Shown: positions 52,641 through 62,066, numbered from the stretch's first letter. The stretch is DNA of 64,000 nucleotides from Planctomycetaceae bacterium (GCA_002702655.1 PABB01000021.1:1-64000); one strand, 5' to 3'. Numbers and translations: made by a program. Notes: generated from the sequence alone by a model not told the origin.

Positions 52641-53522
52641 ATGGCTATCTGGCATCGTTGTCTGGTGTGGGTTCTGGGGTGGGCGACGCTCGCGGCGGCG
52701 GCCTGTGGCGAGACGATCGAAGTCGCGTCCGCCACGATGGGCGTCACCGGTTACAACGCCGGGCAGGCCATTGGGACCGATCAATTCCTCGGCTGGCGGT
52801 TCGAACTGACCACCGGGCTGCTGGTCAGCGAGGTCGGCGGGCACATGGTGGCGGCCCCCGACGGCGGCGTGTTCGCAGCCATCGTGCGGCTGGACGCCCT
52901 CGACGCCCTGCCCCCCGGGTTTCCGTTTGCCGACAGCGAGGTGCTCGCCACGGCCGCCATGACCCCCCCGGTCCCCAGCGACGAAGTGTTCGTTGACCTC
53001 CAGGCTCTGCTCGTGCCCGGCAGCTACGCCCTGGTGTTTGGCTCGGGCCTGTACGAGGGCGGCATGACCAAGACGGGCACCAACGCCGCAATGGTTCAGG
53101 CGGGCAGCCAGGACCTGCTGGAGGGCGTCTCGACCGATTCGTTCATCGCCTGGATTGGCGCCGAGCAGCGGTGGCGCTCGGGAATTGCCTCGCCGACGCA
53201 CGGCATGCGATTTGTCGTGCGCGGGGCCGAGGTGGCCAGCCTGGCCGATTTTGAACTCGACGGCGACGTCGATGGCGGCGACCTGAGCGTGTGGGGCGCC
53301 GGGTTCGGCAAGACGCCGGATGCGGTGCTCACCGACGGCGATGCCGACAGCGACGGCTCGGTCACGGGCAGCGACTTTCTGGAGTGGCAGCGGGCGTTCG
53401 CCGAGGCCGCGGCGCCGACGGGCGCTGCCGTGCCGGAGCCGGTGGCGTGGGTGCTGGCGGCGGTGGCGGCTCTGCTGGTCGCTAGCATGCACGCGCTGCG
53501 CAGCTCACAAACTGCTGAATAG
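52641..53522 (+). CDS. PEP-CTERM protein with dockerin-like calcium repeats
   Basis: 293 residues. A signal peptide (about 1-21) precedes an unassigned beta-rich domain (VASATMGVTGYNAGQAIGTDQFLGWRFEL and onward). Near the C-terminus lie two dockerin-type calcium loops, DFELDGDVDGGDLSVWGAGFG and TDGDADSDGSVTGSDFLEWQRAF. The end is a PEP-CTERM signal: VPEP, a hydrophobic helix (VAWVLAAVAALLVASM) and a polar tail. The combination suggests a calcium-stabilised, exosortase-sorted outer protein. ATG at 52641 gives the signal sequence; 4-5 candidates upstream lie outside a plausible signal. Confidence 0.85.
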   Translation: MAIWHRCLVWVLGWATLAAAACGETIEVASATMGVTGYNAGQAIGTDQFLGWRFELTTGLLVSEVGGHMVAAPDGGVFAAIVRLDALDALPPGFPFADSEVLATAAMTPPVPSDEVFVDLQALLVPGSYALVFGSGLYEGGMTKTGTNAAMVQAGSQDLLEGVSTDSFIAWIGAEQRWRSGIASPTHGMRFVVRGAEVASLADFELDGDVDGGDLSVWGAGFGKTPDAVLTDGDADSDGSVTGSDFLEWQRAFAEAAAPTGAAVPEPVAWVLAAVAALLVASMHALRSSQTAE

Positions 53523-53947
53523 TGCGTGCCACGGCGCTGTGAGCCGGGTGAGCTGCCAAACTCTTGCCCGCTGCGTACGGCTCGCAGAGCCGTGGCGCGC
53601 GCGCCCGTCGTTCCTCGACCTTCTGCTCACTCCGCAGCAATTGCCCTTGCCGTGCGCGGCGGATTTTCCGACCATCCCGCCGCTCGATCGAGCCGTTGCG
53701 ATTCGCACCACGCGATCGTCTTGTCTTGCTTGAGCCGTGCGACCGCCACTGCGGGTCATCCCCCGCGGCGAAGATGGATCTTCGTCGTTGACCTGCGGCA
53801 CCGCGACTCGCTCAGGACAACCCACGGATCAAGCGGCGACGCTCCCGCGACCCCAGGCCGGAGGCCTGAGGTTTTGCGTTGCACTGCGATCCCCTTGCCC
53901 CGGCGTCCACCACGCCGCGGCGCCTTGTGCATCCACGGAGGGAAGCC
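53523..53947. other. Gap before the thioredoxin-protease gene
   Basis: 425 bases containing repeat A5 at 53526-53598. Nothing else recognised. Confidence 0.4.
53526..53598. repeat. Palindromic repeat family A, copy 5
   Basis: GTGCCACGGCGCTGTGAGCC at the left and GGCTCGCAGAGCCGTGGCGC at the right. The arms differ slightly from copies 1-3. Confidence 0.85.
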
Positions 53948-55495
53948 ATGGTTCGCCGCCGACCCGTCGGCCTGTGTCTGTTCGCGCTCGTCGCGAGCTT
54001 CGCCCCGATTGCCGCCAGCGCCGCCCAGACGGTGCTCCTCGATTTCTCCTCGCCCAGTTGCGGTCCCTGCCGCCGCATGCGGCCCACCATCGGCCGGCTG
54101 GCCGCGGCGGGGTACGACGTGCGCGAGGTCGACGTCTCGCGCGACGGGCAGACCGCCCAACGATTCGGCGTGGAAAGCGTGCCCACGTTCATCGTGCTGG
54201 TCGACGGCAAGCCGTACGGCCGCCTGACCGGCGCCACCAGCTACGAGCAGCTCACGGCGATGATCGCCAAGAGCGAACAGTTGGCCGGCGCGGCGCGGAT
54301 CCAGCCCGCTCAGTTCAGCGGAGCTCCCAGCACGTTCGCCGATCCGGCCGCCGACCTGCAGACCCCGCAGGAAGGCCGCATCGTCGAACTGGAACCGCCG
54401 GGCGCCGCCGCCCTGCCCCGGCCCAGTGCGCAATTCGGCGGCGGTTCATCCGCGGCTGCGCCGCAGGCTGGCGCCTATGCCGATCTCGCGAAACTGACCG
54501 CCGCCACGGTGCGGCTCTCTGTGGAGGACGGCGCCGGCAAGTCGACCGGCACCGGCACGATTGTTGACGCTCGCAACGGCGAAGCGCTGATCCTCACCTG
54601 CGGCCACATCTTCCGCGAATCGCAAGGTCGCGGTCGGATCGAAGTCACCCTGTTCGATGGCAGCCCGCAGGGGGCCGTCAAGCGGGGCGTCGTCGAAGGC
54701 CGGATGGTGGCGTTCGATTTGGATCGCGACCTGGGTCTGGTGAGCATCTGGATCGACGCCCCGGTGACCGTGGCGCCGATTGCCCCGGCGACGGCCGCGG
54801 CGCGCCCGACTGAACCGGTCACGACCATGGGCTGCAGCAACGGGGCCGATCCCACGCCACAGCAAACGCGGGTGACTACGGTCGATCGCTACACGGGTCC
54901 CCCCAACGTGCAAGTGGCCGGCGCGCCGGTCGAAGGCCGCAGCGGCGGCGGGCTGTTCAATGCGGCGGGCCAGGTGGTGGGCGTTTGCTTTGCTGCCGAT
55001 CCCGGCAGCAACGAAGGACTGTACGCGGGGTTGCGATCGATTCACGCCAAGATGGATGAGCTGAAACTGACCGCCGTCTATCAGCAACCTTCGACCGGGA
55101 TTGCCCTGGCCGCGGCCACAGAGCAACCAAAAATCCGCGGCCAGGAGCCCAGCGAGGCCTTCGGCGCCACGGCCGCGCCGCCGGCGACGCCGCTGAGCGT
55201 GCCGTCCACTCCCGATGCGGGGTTGGGCGCCGCGACGGCTGGCAATCCGTTTGGGTCGCTGAGCACGGCCGCACCGGGCGGCGCGGTCACGCCCACGCCG
55301 CCAACGCTTTCGCCGGTCGAACGGGCCACGCTCGAAGAACTTGCCAATCGCAGCGGCGACAGCGAGGTGATCTGCATCATCCGCCCGCAGCAGCCGGGCG
55401 GCAAAAGCGAAGTGATCACGGTCAGCGGCGCCTCGCCGGCATTCGTGGGGGCCCTGCAACAGGCGGCCGCCGCGGGGGGGGCCACGCGACGCTGA
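53948..55495 (+). CDS. Exported thioredoxin-domain/trypsin-like serine protease fusion
   Basis: 515 residues. A signal peptide (about 7-25) is followed by a thioredoxin domain with the redox pair C38-G-P-C41 and a cis-proline (VESVPTF, P79). A trypsin-type protease domain follows: H220 in LTCGHIF, D261 in RDLGLVSI, and S332 in GRSGGGLFN. A disordered proline/alanine region and a C-terminal part (TLEELANRSGDSEVICIIRPQQPGGKSEVITVSGAS) end the protein. A thioredoxin fused to a protease suggests a periplasmic quality-control role, coupling disulfide and proteolytic steps. GGAGG precedes the ATG. No close neighbour in the same direction. Confidence 0.85.
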   Translation: MVRRRPVGLCLFALVASFAPIAASAAQTVLLDFSSPSCGPCRRMRPTIGRLAAAGYDVREVDVSRDGQTAQRFGVESVPTFIVLVDGKPYGRLTGATSYEQLTAMIAKSEQLAGAARIQPAQFSGAPSTFADPAADLQTPQEGRIVELEPPGAAALPRPSAQFGGGSSAAAPQAGAYADLAKLTAATVRLSVEDGAGKSTGTGTIVDARNGEALILTCGHIFRESQGRGRIEVTLFDGSPQGAVKRGVVEGRMVAFDLDRDLGLVSIWIDAPVTVAPIAPATAAARPTEPVTTMGCSNGADPTPQQTRVTTVDRYTGPPNVQVAGAPVEGRSGGGLFNAAGQVVGVCFAADPGSNEGLYAGLRSIHAKMDELKLTAVYQQPSTGIALAAATEQPKIRGQEPSEAFGATAAPPATPLSVPSTPDAGLGAATAGNPFGSLSTAAPGGAVTPTPPTLSPVERATLEELANRSGDSEVICIIRPQQPGGKSEVITVSGASPAFVGALQQAAAAGGATRR

Positions 55496-55644
55496 TGCGG
55501 CCGGCCGCGACCTCCGCAGCCGCGCAATCCGCACAACCGCACCGAGTCGATCGCTCGCCGCCGTGGCGGCAGGCGTGTTCTAAAGTTGAGACAGCGGCGC
55601 GCACTGGTTGACGTGCGCCATCGGCACGCGCGACGAGCTGTCTC

Positions 55645-56175
55645 ATGCTGATTACTCTCACGGTCATTTCGCTGACGAACTTAGCGCTAGGGTTTGGCCT
55701 GGCCGTGTACTTCCTGCGCACCGGCGAGCTGCCTGGGCGCTTCATGCCGGTCGGGATGGCGCCGGTTCGCACGTCCGGGGCCGCCGCGGCTCCGGTTGCC
55801 AAGCCCGAACTCGAAGCGGAGCCGGAGCCTGCCGCCCAGGAAGATCCGCCAGCCGCTGCCGCCGCACCGGTCGAGCCAACCGCTGCGTCGCCGCCTACCG
55901 AACCACAGAGTCCAGCCCCCGAGTCGCCGGCCGCTGCAGCGCCCGCGCCGATCGCCGCCGCCGAGCCCGCCGAAACGGAGCCAGCCGAAACCGCCGCGCC
56001 GCAAGCGACCGCGGAGGAGGCGACCGCCGAGTCACAAGAATCCGCCGCCGCGGCCGCCGAAGGGGCCGACGACGAAGCGGAAGTGGAAGAGGACGTGATG
56101 GCCGGCATCGAAGCGTTCCGCGCCCAGTTGGCGCAGATGAACGAAGAGCCGGCCGAAGCCGCGGCCGCCCAGTAG
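55645..56175 (+). CDS. Membrane-anchored alanine/proline/glutamate-rich protein
   Basis: 176 residues. An N-terminal membrane helix (ITLTVISLTNLALGFGLAVYFL, about 3-24) is followed by a long low-complexity segment rich in A, P and E. The C-terminal 30 residues are helical and more specific (EEDVMAGIEAFRAQLAQMNEEPAEA). A tether with a terminal docking helix is a plausible reading. Composition resembles other planctomycete spacer proteins. No family recognised. It is 150 bases downstream of the protease fusion gene, in the same direction. Confidence 0.6.
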   Translation: MLITLTVISLTNLALGFGLAVYFLRTGELPGRFMPVGMAPVRTSGAAAAPVAKPELEAEPEPAAQEDPPAAAAAPVEPTAASPPTEPQSPAPESPAAAAPAPIAAAEPAETEPAETAAPQATAEEATAESQESAAAAAEGADDEAEVEEDVMAGIEAFRAQLAQMNEEPAEAAAAQ

Positions 56176-56225
56176 ACGCGCGGCGTTTTGTCGCACAGCC
56201 TTTGGCGACCTATTCTCATCGCGGC

Positions 56226-57116
56226 TCACCCGCCTGCGGGCGGCGGCGGGGGCTCGTAGAACTTGGTCAGATCGAAGCCGCCGCGCTGTTCTTCCTCAAC
56301 AAGTTTCAGCCGCGTTTCCAGTTGCTCGACCCGTCGCGCGAGCACGGGCAGCAACCGCTCCTCGGGATCCTCCGGCCGCGGCCGGGGCACTTCGGGGTAA
56401 CCCAGTTGCCGGTGCAGCGCCGCAAACAGATAGATGGGATCCTTGCGGCGATTGGCCCAAGCGATTCGGCCCTCGCGGCGGCCGAACAGCACGGGGGCGT
56501 CGGTCTCTTCCTTCGCGTCACGCTGGGCCGCGCGCTCGTGGTAGTACTCGCTGCGGACGTAAATCAGATCGGCCGTCTCGACGATGCCAATCTGCCGCCG
56601 GACAGTCAGCACCCACTGGCGCCACCGTTGGTCAAACGACGGATCGCCGGCGATCGCTTCCAGTCCCCGGTCGTAGCCGAGCCGATTGCGGCTGATGACC
56701 TCCAACTGATACAGAAACAGCCCCTGCAAGCTGATCCCGTCGGCCCGGTACTTCGCTTCGCGCGCGAGTATCTCCAGCGCGATCCGCAGATCGAACCGCC
56801 GGCGGTCGTCTTCCGCCTCGGCCATCACGTAGCACTGAAACGGCGTGAAGTAGTGCTGCAGTCGATCCATCGCCGTGCTGAACGTGCCCAGGTGCCGCAG
56901 CTCGGCCAGCATAAAGTCGATCGCCATCGGCAGCTTGGTCGTGGCGAGCACTTCCTCGCGGACGCTGGCGAGCACCTCCTGCGCAGGCACGTTGGAGCGG
57001 AGTTGCTCGCCCATCACCGTGAACAGGTGCTGCTGCTCGACGTACTCTTCGCGCGGTAGCGGCGACAGCGGCGCCGGTTGGTCGTCGGTCGGCTGCGGCG
57101 GATCGGACCGCGTCAT
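56226..57116 (-). CDS. Conserved hypothetical cytoplasmic protein
   Basis: 296 residues, strongly helical and charged, with no signal or membrane segment. Sequence around 85-130 reads LQHYFTPFQCYVMAEAEDDRRRFDLRIALEILAREAKYRADGISLQGLFLYQLEVISRNR, and a later part LIYVRSEYYHERAAQRD. A proline-rich tail (YEPPPPPAGG) closes it. The gene overlaps the stop of the upstream esterase gene by ATGA, so the two are translationally coupled. I do not recognise a family. Confidence 0.7.
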   Translation of the reverse strand: MTRSDPPQPTDDQPAPLSPLPREEYVEQQHLFTVMGEQLRSNVPAQEVLASVREEVLATTKLPMAIDFMLAELRHLGTFSTAMDRLQHYFTPFQCYVMAEAEDDRRRFDLRIALEILAREAKYRADGISLQGLFLYQLEVISRNRLGYDRGLEAIAGDPSFDQRWRQWVLTVRRQIGIVETADLIYVRSEYYHERAAQRDAKEETDAPVLFGRREGRIAWANRRKDPIYLFAALHRQLGYPEVPRPRPEDPEERLLPVLARRVEQLETRLKLVEEEQRGGFDLTKFYEPPPPPAGG

Positions 57117-58084
57117 GGCGCGGCTCCCGCAGCAGTCGTTGCTGCGCGGGCGTCGTCGTCCGACGGCGAGTCGCCGCTTTGTCCCAGATGCTCCTGGAGA
57201 AACGCGAAGCCCAACTCCAGCGAACGCCGGTCAGCCGCCGCCCCGCCGTGGCCGACCCGCGGCACGACGTGCAACTGGCCGGTCGCTCCGGCGGCCGCGA
57301 GCTTGTCGCACATCGCTTGGGGGCTCTCGACAGACACCAGTCGGTCGCCCTCGCCGTGATAAAAAAACATGGGCGGGTCGTCGCCGGTAGCGAATGCCGT
57401 GGGCGAGGCCAGGCGGTACAAGTCGGGTTTCTCGCCACGCGTGCCGCCGAGCCAGAACGCCAGTCCGCGCGAGTCGGCCGGCATGGTTTGGAACTCGCAC
57501 GGCGCTCCGCCGGCGACGACCGCTTGCAGTCGCAGCGCGTCGTCGATCTGGTCGGTCGCTGCGTCGCCATCGATCGTGGCGCCGTTGAGCGCGCCCAGCA
57601 GCGTGACCAGGTGACCGCCTGCCGAGTAACCCAAGCCCGCGATCCGCGCGGGATCGATCTTCCAGCGGGCCGCCTCGGTGCGCATCCACCGCAACGCGGC
57701 TTGGCAGTCTTCCAGCTGCGCCGGGAACTTGTCCTGCGGGGCCAGGCGATAGCTGATTGCCGCGGCCGTGTACCCTCCTTCCGCCAGCTTCTCAGCGAGG
57801 CCGCCCAACTGCGCGCGGGTGCCGGATCGCCAGGCGCCGCCATGCACCACCAGCACCGCGGGAAACGGGCCCTCGCCGGCCGGGACGTACATGTCGGCTT
57901 TCAGCTGGGTGTCGCCCCGCTGGGCGTAGGTTTCGCCGAAGGAGATTTCGACCTTGCCCGGTGCGCTGGCAGCGTCTTCGCCTGCGGCGGCAGGTTGCGC
58001 GGTCTGCGACTGGGCCAGCAGCGACCCGGCGAGTTGGGCGTCGACGACCGCTGCGATCAAGGCGGCAAGAAAAGCTCGTTTCAC
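57113..58084 (-). CDS. Exported alpha/beta-hydrolase (esterase/lipase, HSL-like)
   Basis: 323 residues with a signal peptide ([20 protein letters not shown]). The fold shows the oxyanion HGGAWRSG, the nucleophile elbow [10 protein letters not shown] (serine), an acidic HGEGDRLV and a late VGHGG with the catalytic histidine. This is a complete esterase/lipase of the hormone-sensitive-lipase type, usually acting on short acyl esters, such as acetyl groups on polysaccharides. Start GTG at 58084. Operon with the gene at 56226 (4-base overlap). Confidence 0.87.
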   Translation of the reverse strand: MKRAFLAALIAAVVDAQLAGSLLAQSQTAQPAAAGEDAASAPGKVEISFGETYAQRGDTQLKADMYVPAGEGPFPAVLVVHGGAWRSGTRAQLGGLAEKLAEGGYTAAAISYRLAPQDKFPAQLEDCQAALRWMRTEAARWKIDPARIAGLGYSAGGHLVTLLGALNGATIDGDAATDQIDDALRLQAVVAGGAPCEFQTMPADSRGLAFWLGGTRGEKPDLYRLASPTAFATGDDPPMFFYHGEGDRLVSVESPQAMCDKLAAAGATGQLHVVPRVGHGGAAADRRSLELGFAFLQEHLGQSGDSPSDDDARAATTAAGAAP

Positions 58085-58130
58085 GGCGAGAACCTGCGGG
58101 GGCCCGATGGAGAGCAGGCGGTCCCGCTCG

Positions 58131-58136
58131 TATACT
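58131..58136 (+). promoter_or_regulatory. Possible -10 element of ribBA
   Basis: TATACT 89 bases upstream of the ribBA start. No -35 seen. No FMN riboswitch could be identified in the leader. Confidence 0.3.
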
Positions 58137-58225
58137 GATTATTTCCGCAATTCCTCGGCGGCGGCAACGGGCGATTTGACGCCGCCGTCCCCTGCCCGTT
58201 CCCTTCCTCCGACCAAGTCAGCCCT

Positions 58226-59437
58226 GTGAATCCCGAGTTTTCCACGATTGAAGAGGCCGTCGAGGCGATCGCACGCGGCGAGGTGGTGATCGTCGCCGAT
58301 GCCGAAGACCGCGAGAACGAGGGCGATTTCGTCTGCGCCGCCGAGAAGACCACGCCCGAGGTGGTCAATTTCATGATCACTCACGGCCGCGGGCAACTGT
58401 GCATGCCGATCCTGCCGGAAGTGAGCGAGCGGCTGCGGCTCAATCCCATGGTCGACGACAACACGGCGCCGCTGCGGACCAATTACACCGTGCCGGTCGA
58501 CCACTGCACCAGCCGCACCGGCATCACCGCGGCTGAGCGGGCCGCCACAATTCTGGGAATCTGCGACCCGGGGAGCAAACCAAGCGACTTCGTCCGCCCG
58601 GGACACCTGTTCCCGCTGGTCGCCAAGGAGGGGGGCGTGCTGCGCCGCGCCGGGCACACCGAAGCGGCCGTCGACCTGGCGCGGATGGCGGGGCTGCATC
58701 CGGCCGGCGTCCTGTGCGAGATCCTCGACGAGGACGGCGATCGAGCCACGCGACCGCGGCTGATGGAGCTGGCCCGCGAGTACAACTTGCCGGTGATCAC
58801 GATCGAGCAACTGATCGCCCACCGCCGGCAACGCGAGAAGCTCGTCTACCGCAAGGCCGAAGCGCAGTTGCCCACCAAATACGGCGACGGCCGAATCATT
58901 GCCTACGGCGTGAAGTACGAATCGCAGGAGCCGGTGGCGTACGTGATCGGCGACCTGTCCGCGGTCGAGGCGCCGTTGGTTCGGCTGCACTCGTCGTGCT
59001 TCACCGGCGATCTGCTGGAGTCGCTCCGCTGCGACTGCGGCGATCAGTTGCACATGGCGCTGGAAATGATCGGCCGCGCCGGCGCCGGCGCGCTGATCTA
59101 CCTGCCCCAGGAAGGTCGCGGCATCGGGCTGGTCGAAAAGATCAAAGCCTACGCCTTGCAGGACCAGGGCATGGACACGGTCGAAGCAAACCTGGCCCTG
59201 GGTTATATGGCCGACCCCCGCGACTACGGCGTGGGCATTCAACTGCTGAAAGACCTGGGACTGCGCAAGGTGCGGCTGCTGACCAACAATCCCAAGAAAA
59301 CCGAGGCGTTCGTGTTCGGCGGGTTCGACCTGGAGGTCGTCGACCAAGTGCCGATCGTCCCGGCGCCGAATCCCCACAACGTGGCGTATTTGCAGACCAA
59401 ACGCGATAAGATGGGGCATCAACTGCCGGAGATTTGA
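58226..59437 (+). CDS. ribBA: Bifunctional DHBP synthase / GTP cyclohydrolase II
   Basis: 403 residues with a GTG start. Riboflavin synthesis needs both activities: the N-terminal half (about 1-200) makes 3,4-dihydroxy-2-butanone 4-phosphate, with [18 protein letters not shown], and [10 protein letters not shown]. The C-terminal half opens the imidazole ring of GTP, with the zinc ligands in [20 protein letters not shown] and the substrate loop [26 protein letters not shown] ends the catalytic region. Length and order are canonical. Confidence 0.96.
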   Translation: MNPEFSTIEEAVEAIARGEVVIVADAEDRENEGDFVCAAEKTTPEVVNFMITHGRGQLCMPILPEVSERLRLNPMVDDNTAPLRTNYTVPVDHCTSRTGITAAERAATILGICDPGSKPSDFVRPGHLFPLVAKEGGVLRRAGHTEAAVDLARMAGLHPAGVLCEILDEDGDRATRPRLMELAREYNLPVITIEQLIAHRRQREKLVYRKAEAQLPTKYGDGRIIAYGVKYESQEPVAYVIGDLSAVEAPLVRLHSSCFTGDLLESLRCDCGDQLHMALEMIGRAGAGALIYLPQEGRGIGLVEKIKAYALQDQGMDTVEANLALGYMADPRDYGVGIQLLKDLGLRKVRLLTNNPKKTEAFVFGGFDLEVVDQVPIVPAPNPHNVAYLQTKRDKMGHQLPEI

Positions 59438-59481
59438 GATGGGCCGGCAGCGTCCTCGCGCGCGGCGCATCGTGAATTGCT

Positions 59482-59928
59482 ATGCTGACTTTCGACGCCA
59501 ACATCTACGCTTATCCGACGACGGCCACGGTGGGCGATTCCGTCGTGATTCGCGGCGAGTCGCTCACGCCGCTGTGCGACGCGGAGCGCCGGCCGCCGAT
59601 CTTTGACGCCTTTCTGCCCGTGACCTTCGAGCAGGCGTACGAAGCGCTGGTTCAACTGCCGCGGCTCGACGCCGAGCCGGACGGTTTTTTGGTCATCGCC
59701 GGCGAAGCGGACGGGAGCCGTTGGCAACTCGACGGCCACCTGTACGACTTTGGCGACAGCCTGCACCGGCTGCGATTGCACGGCCAGTGCCCCGACGAAA
59801 CGCTGGACGCCGTGCTGCAGTGTCTCGGTTGGCCGGAAGCGCAAGTCGCTTTCGAGGTGATCAGCGACGGCGTCGTGTTGGACGAGTCGAACTTCCGCCG
59901 CTACGCCGCCCGGCGGCCAATCCACTGA
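59482..59928 (+). CDS. Small hypothetical soluble protein
   Basis: 148 residues. It looks like a compact alpha/beta protein (ANIYAYPTTATVGDSVVIRGESLTPLCD, QAYEALVQLPRLDAEPDGFLVIAGEADGSRWQLDGHLYDF). No family recognised. It follows ribBA by 44 bases in the same direction and may be co-transcribed. Its 3' end overlaps the converging DUF707 gene by 28 bases. Confidence 0.6.
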   Translation: MLTFDANIYAYPTTATVGDSVVIRGESLTPLCDAERRPPIFDAFLPVTFEQAYEALVQLPRLDAEPDGFLVIAGEADGSRWQLDGHLYDFGDSLHRLRLHGQCPDETLDAVLQCLGWPEAQVAFEVISDGVVLDESNFRRYAARRPIH

Positions 59929-60683
59929 CTCAGACGCGAGCGGGTCCAGACCTCGTTGCCCGCCACGTCGATGCCCTTCAGCCGGGCCGTGTCGCGGAAG
60001 ATGCGTCGGGCCTGGCGGCGATTCTTAATGCCGAATCGCTGCAGCAGCTCGTGGTACTCGGCGCCCGGGTCGATTCCCAACTTCGCCAGCAGCGAGTGCA
60101 CGCCGCCCGATTGCAGGGGCCGCGTATGGTGGACCGGCGTTTCGTCGATGACCGCCACCTCGTCCTCGCCGTGCATGGTCGACCAGACCCAATCGATGCC
60201 CCAGGCGGAGCGGTTGGCCGCGAACACGGGCGCCGATTTGATCAGCGCTTTGCGCGTGAACAGCGGGCACATGATCTCCACGTACCCCGTGTAACGCAGT
60301 CGGTACTGGGGGTGCGCTCGCAGCGCTGCGAAGCTGAAGTCGCCCTTGCCGATGGCCGGCTGGCAGACCTGCAGTTGGAACTCCGCCGCGGTGCGAAACA
60401 TCTGGTTCACCGTCGCCGTGTCGCAGGCGATGTCATCGTCGGGCAGCCAGAAGCGATCATACCGCTCAATCAAGTGCGCCCACTCGCCCTGCAGCAGGTC
60501 GTACAGCAGTTGGAACTTGATGCCCTTGCGGCGCAGATAGTACTCGCCGTCGTCGGCCCACTGTCCCGGCTGGTCGCCGAAGTAAACCAAGGCCAGATCA
60601 AACTGCCGCGCGTCGGGCTCCGACAGCCATGACCGATGGACGGACTGATCGCCGACAATGCTGAGGACGAGATTGCGGGACAT
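59901..60683 (-). CDS. DUF707 family protein
   Basis: 260 residues from ATG 60683. Family motifs are RNLVLSIVGDQSVHRSWL, FDLALVYFGD, ERYDRFWLPDDDIACD, RYTGYVEIMCPLFTRKAL and WGIDWVWST. DUF707 proteins are glycosyltransferase-like (GT-A related, with the DDD triplet as probable metal site) and occur with polysaccharide genes. Here it is next to UDP-galactopyranose mutase, on the same strand and 109 bases downstream, which supports a role in a galactofuranose-containing glycan. Confidence 0.85.
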   Translation of the reverse strand: MSRNLVLSIVGDQSVHRSWLSEPDARQFDLALVYFGDQPGQWADDGEYYLRRKGIKFQLLYDLLQGEWAHLIERYDRFWLPDDDIACDTATVNQMFRTAAEFQLQVCQPAIGKGDFSFAALRAHPQYRLRYTGYVEIMCPLFTRKALIKSAPVFAANRSAWGIDWVWSTMHGEDEVAVIDETPVHHTRPLQSGGVHSLLAKLGIDPGAEYHELLQRFGIKNRRQARRIFRDTARLKGIDVAGNEVWTRSRLSQWIGRRAA

Positions 60684-60705
60684 GGCGCGGTTGTGACCTG
60701 CTATC

Positions 60706-60787
60706 GGTGACCAGTGACCAGTGAACAAGTATGGCGAGCGGCTCAATGTGGCTTCACCGGTCACAGGTAACAGGTAACCGGTAACTC
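60706..60787. repeat. Palindromic repeat family E
   Basis: TCGGTGACCAGTGACCAGTG and, inverted with variation, CACCGGTCACAGGTAACAGG. It fills the gap between the DUF707 gene and glf. Confidence 0.6.
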
Positions 60788-60792
60788 CACCG

Positions 60793-61926
60793 TTACGCTG
60801 CTTGGGACCGTGACGGCGCCAGGGCTTTCTCCGCAGCGGTCATCGCTTGGGCGATCACCTGGTGCATGTCGTAGTACTGATAGCTCCCCAGTCGGCCGCC
60901 AAACAGCACGTTGGTCGATGCGGCCAGTTTGCGGTAGCGGTCGTAGAGTTTGGCATTGCGCTCGTCGCGGATCGGGTAAAACGCCTCGCCGCCGCGCTCG
61001 TACGCTTGCGGGTACTCGTAGGTCAGCACGGTGCGGTCGCACTTCTGCAGGGCGAAGTGTTTGTGCTCGACGATCCGCGTGTAGGGCACGGCCCCGTCGC
61101 CGTAGTTCACGATTGCAGCGCCCTGGAAATCGCCCGGCCGTTCGACCGTTTCAAAACGCAGCGAGCGGTATTCCAACTCGCCGTAGCGATAGTCGAAAAA
61201 CTCGTCGATCTTGCCGCTGTAGACCAGTTGCCCGCCCGCGGTCGCCAGCGATTGGCGTTCGTCGAAGAAATCGACGCCCGTCTCCACGCGGATCTTGTCG
61301 TGGTCCAACAGATTTTCAAACAACCGCGTGTAGCCGTCGACCGGAATGCCCTGGTACGCGTCGTCGAAGTACCAGTCGTTCCAGGTGAGCCGCACCGGGA
61401 TGCGCTTGATGATCGACGAGGGCAATTCCCGCGGGTCGCGGCCCCACTGCTTGGCCGTGTAGCCGCGGACAAAGATCTCGTACAACTCGCGTCCGACCTG
61501 GCTGACGATCCAGCTTTCCAGATTGTCGTCGCCAGCGGGTTCGCGCACCGCGGCCAATTTGGCTTCCGCCTCGGCCGGGGTGCTCACGCCCCACAGTTGG
61601 TGCAGCGTGGCCAGGTTGATCGGAAACGAGAACAGCCGGTCTCCGTGTCGGACGACCCCGCGGTGACGGTAGTGGTTGAAGTGGGCAAAACGATTGACGA
61701 ACTCCCACACCCAGGGGTTATTGGTGTGAAAGATGTGCGGCCCGTAGCGATGCACGTCGATGCCATCGACGCGCTCGCTGTAGCAATTGCCGCCGATGTG
61801 GTCGCGGCGATCGACCAGCAGCACGGACTTGCCGGCTTCGGCGGCGCAGCGGGCGAAGACCGAGCCGTACAGCCCGGCGCCCACGACGGTGAAATCAAAC
61901 GACGGAGCAGAAGAGAAACGCGTCAT
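60793..61926 (-). CDS. glf: UDP-galactopyranose mutase
   Basis: 377 residues. Glf ring-contracts UDP-galactopyranose to the furanose form using reduced FAD. The FAD-binding GAGLYGSVFA, ...HIGGNCYSE, the substrate-contact YGPHIFHT, and the WN-D-WYFDD..GIP..GY motif are all there, and the late YEYP and YPIRDERN follow. Length is usual. Start ATG 61926 is directly before FDFTVVGAG. The adjacent DUF707 gene probably uses the product. Confidence 0.94.
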   Translation of the reverse strand: MTRFSSAPSFDFTVVGAGLYGSVFARCAAEAGKSVLLVDRRDHIGGNCYSERVDGIDVHRYGPHIFHTNNPWVWEFVNRFAHFNHYRHRGVVRHGDRLFSFPINLATLHQLWGVSTPAEAEAKLAAVREPAGDDNLESWIVSQVGRELYEIFVRGYTAKQWGRDPRELPSSIIKRIPVRLTWNDWYFDDAYQGIPVDGYTRLFENLLDHDKIRVETGVDFFDERQSLATAGGQLVYSGKIDEFFDYRYGELEYRSLRFETVERPGDFQGAAIVNYGDGAVPYTRIVEHKHFALQKCDRTVLTYEYPQAYERGGEAFYPIRDERNAKLYDRYRKLAASTNVLFGGRLGSYQYYDMHQVIAQAMTAAEKALAPSRSQAA

Positions 61927-62016
61927 GAGGCGGCTTGTAGCAAACCGACCGCGACGCGGAAATGGCGACCGCGCGGCGCTGCTAGCACGCAATCACGGCC
62001 ATTGAAGGAAATCGCG

Positions 62017-62066
62017 ATTTAGCCCCGCCGCTGGCGGCGGGCGCGGGGCGAGCCCCGCGGCGAAAT
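62017..62066. repeat. Repeat family C, copy 3 (inverted)
   Basis: ATTTAGCCCCGCCGCTGGCG opens and CCCGCGGCGAAAT closes it. This is copy 2 in reverse, with the same nested hairpins, in the gap before the ABC-F gene. Confidence 0.75.

Noticed and set aside
58085..58225. FMN riboswitch upstream of ribBA
   Set aside because: The leader is only about 140 bases and lacks the conserved FMN-aptamer core.
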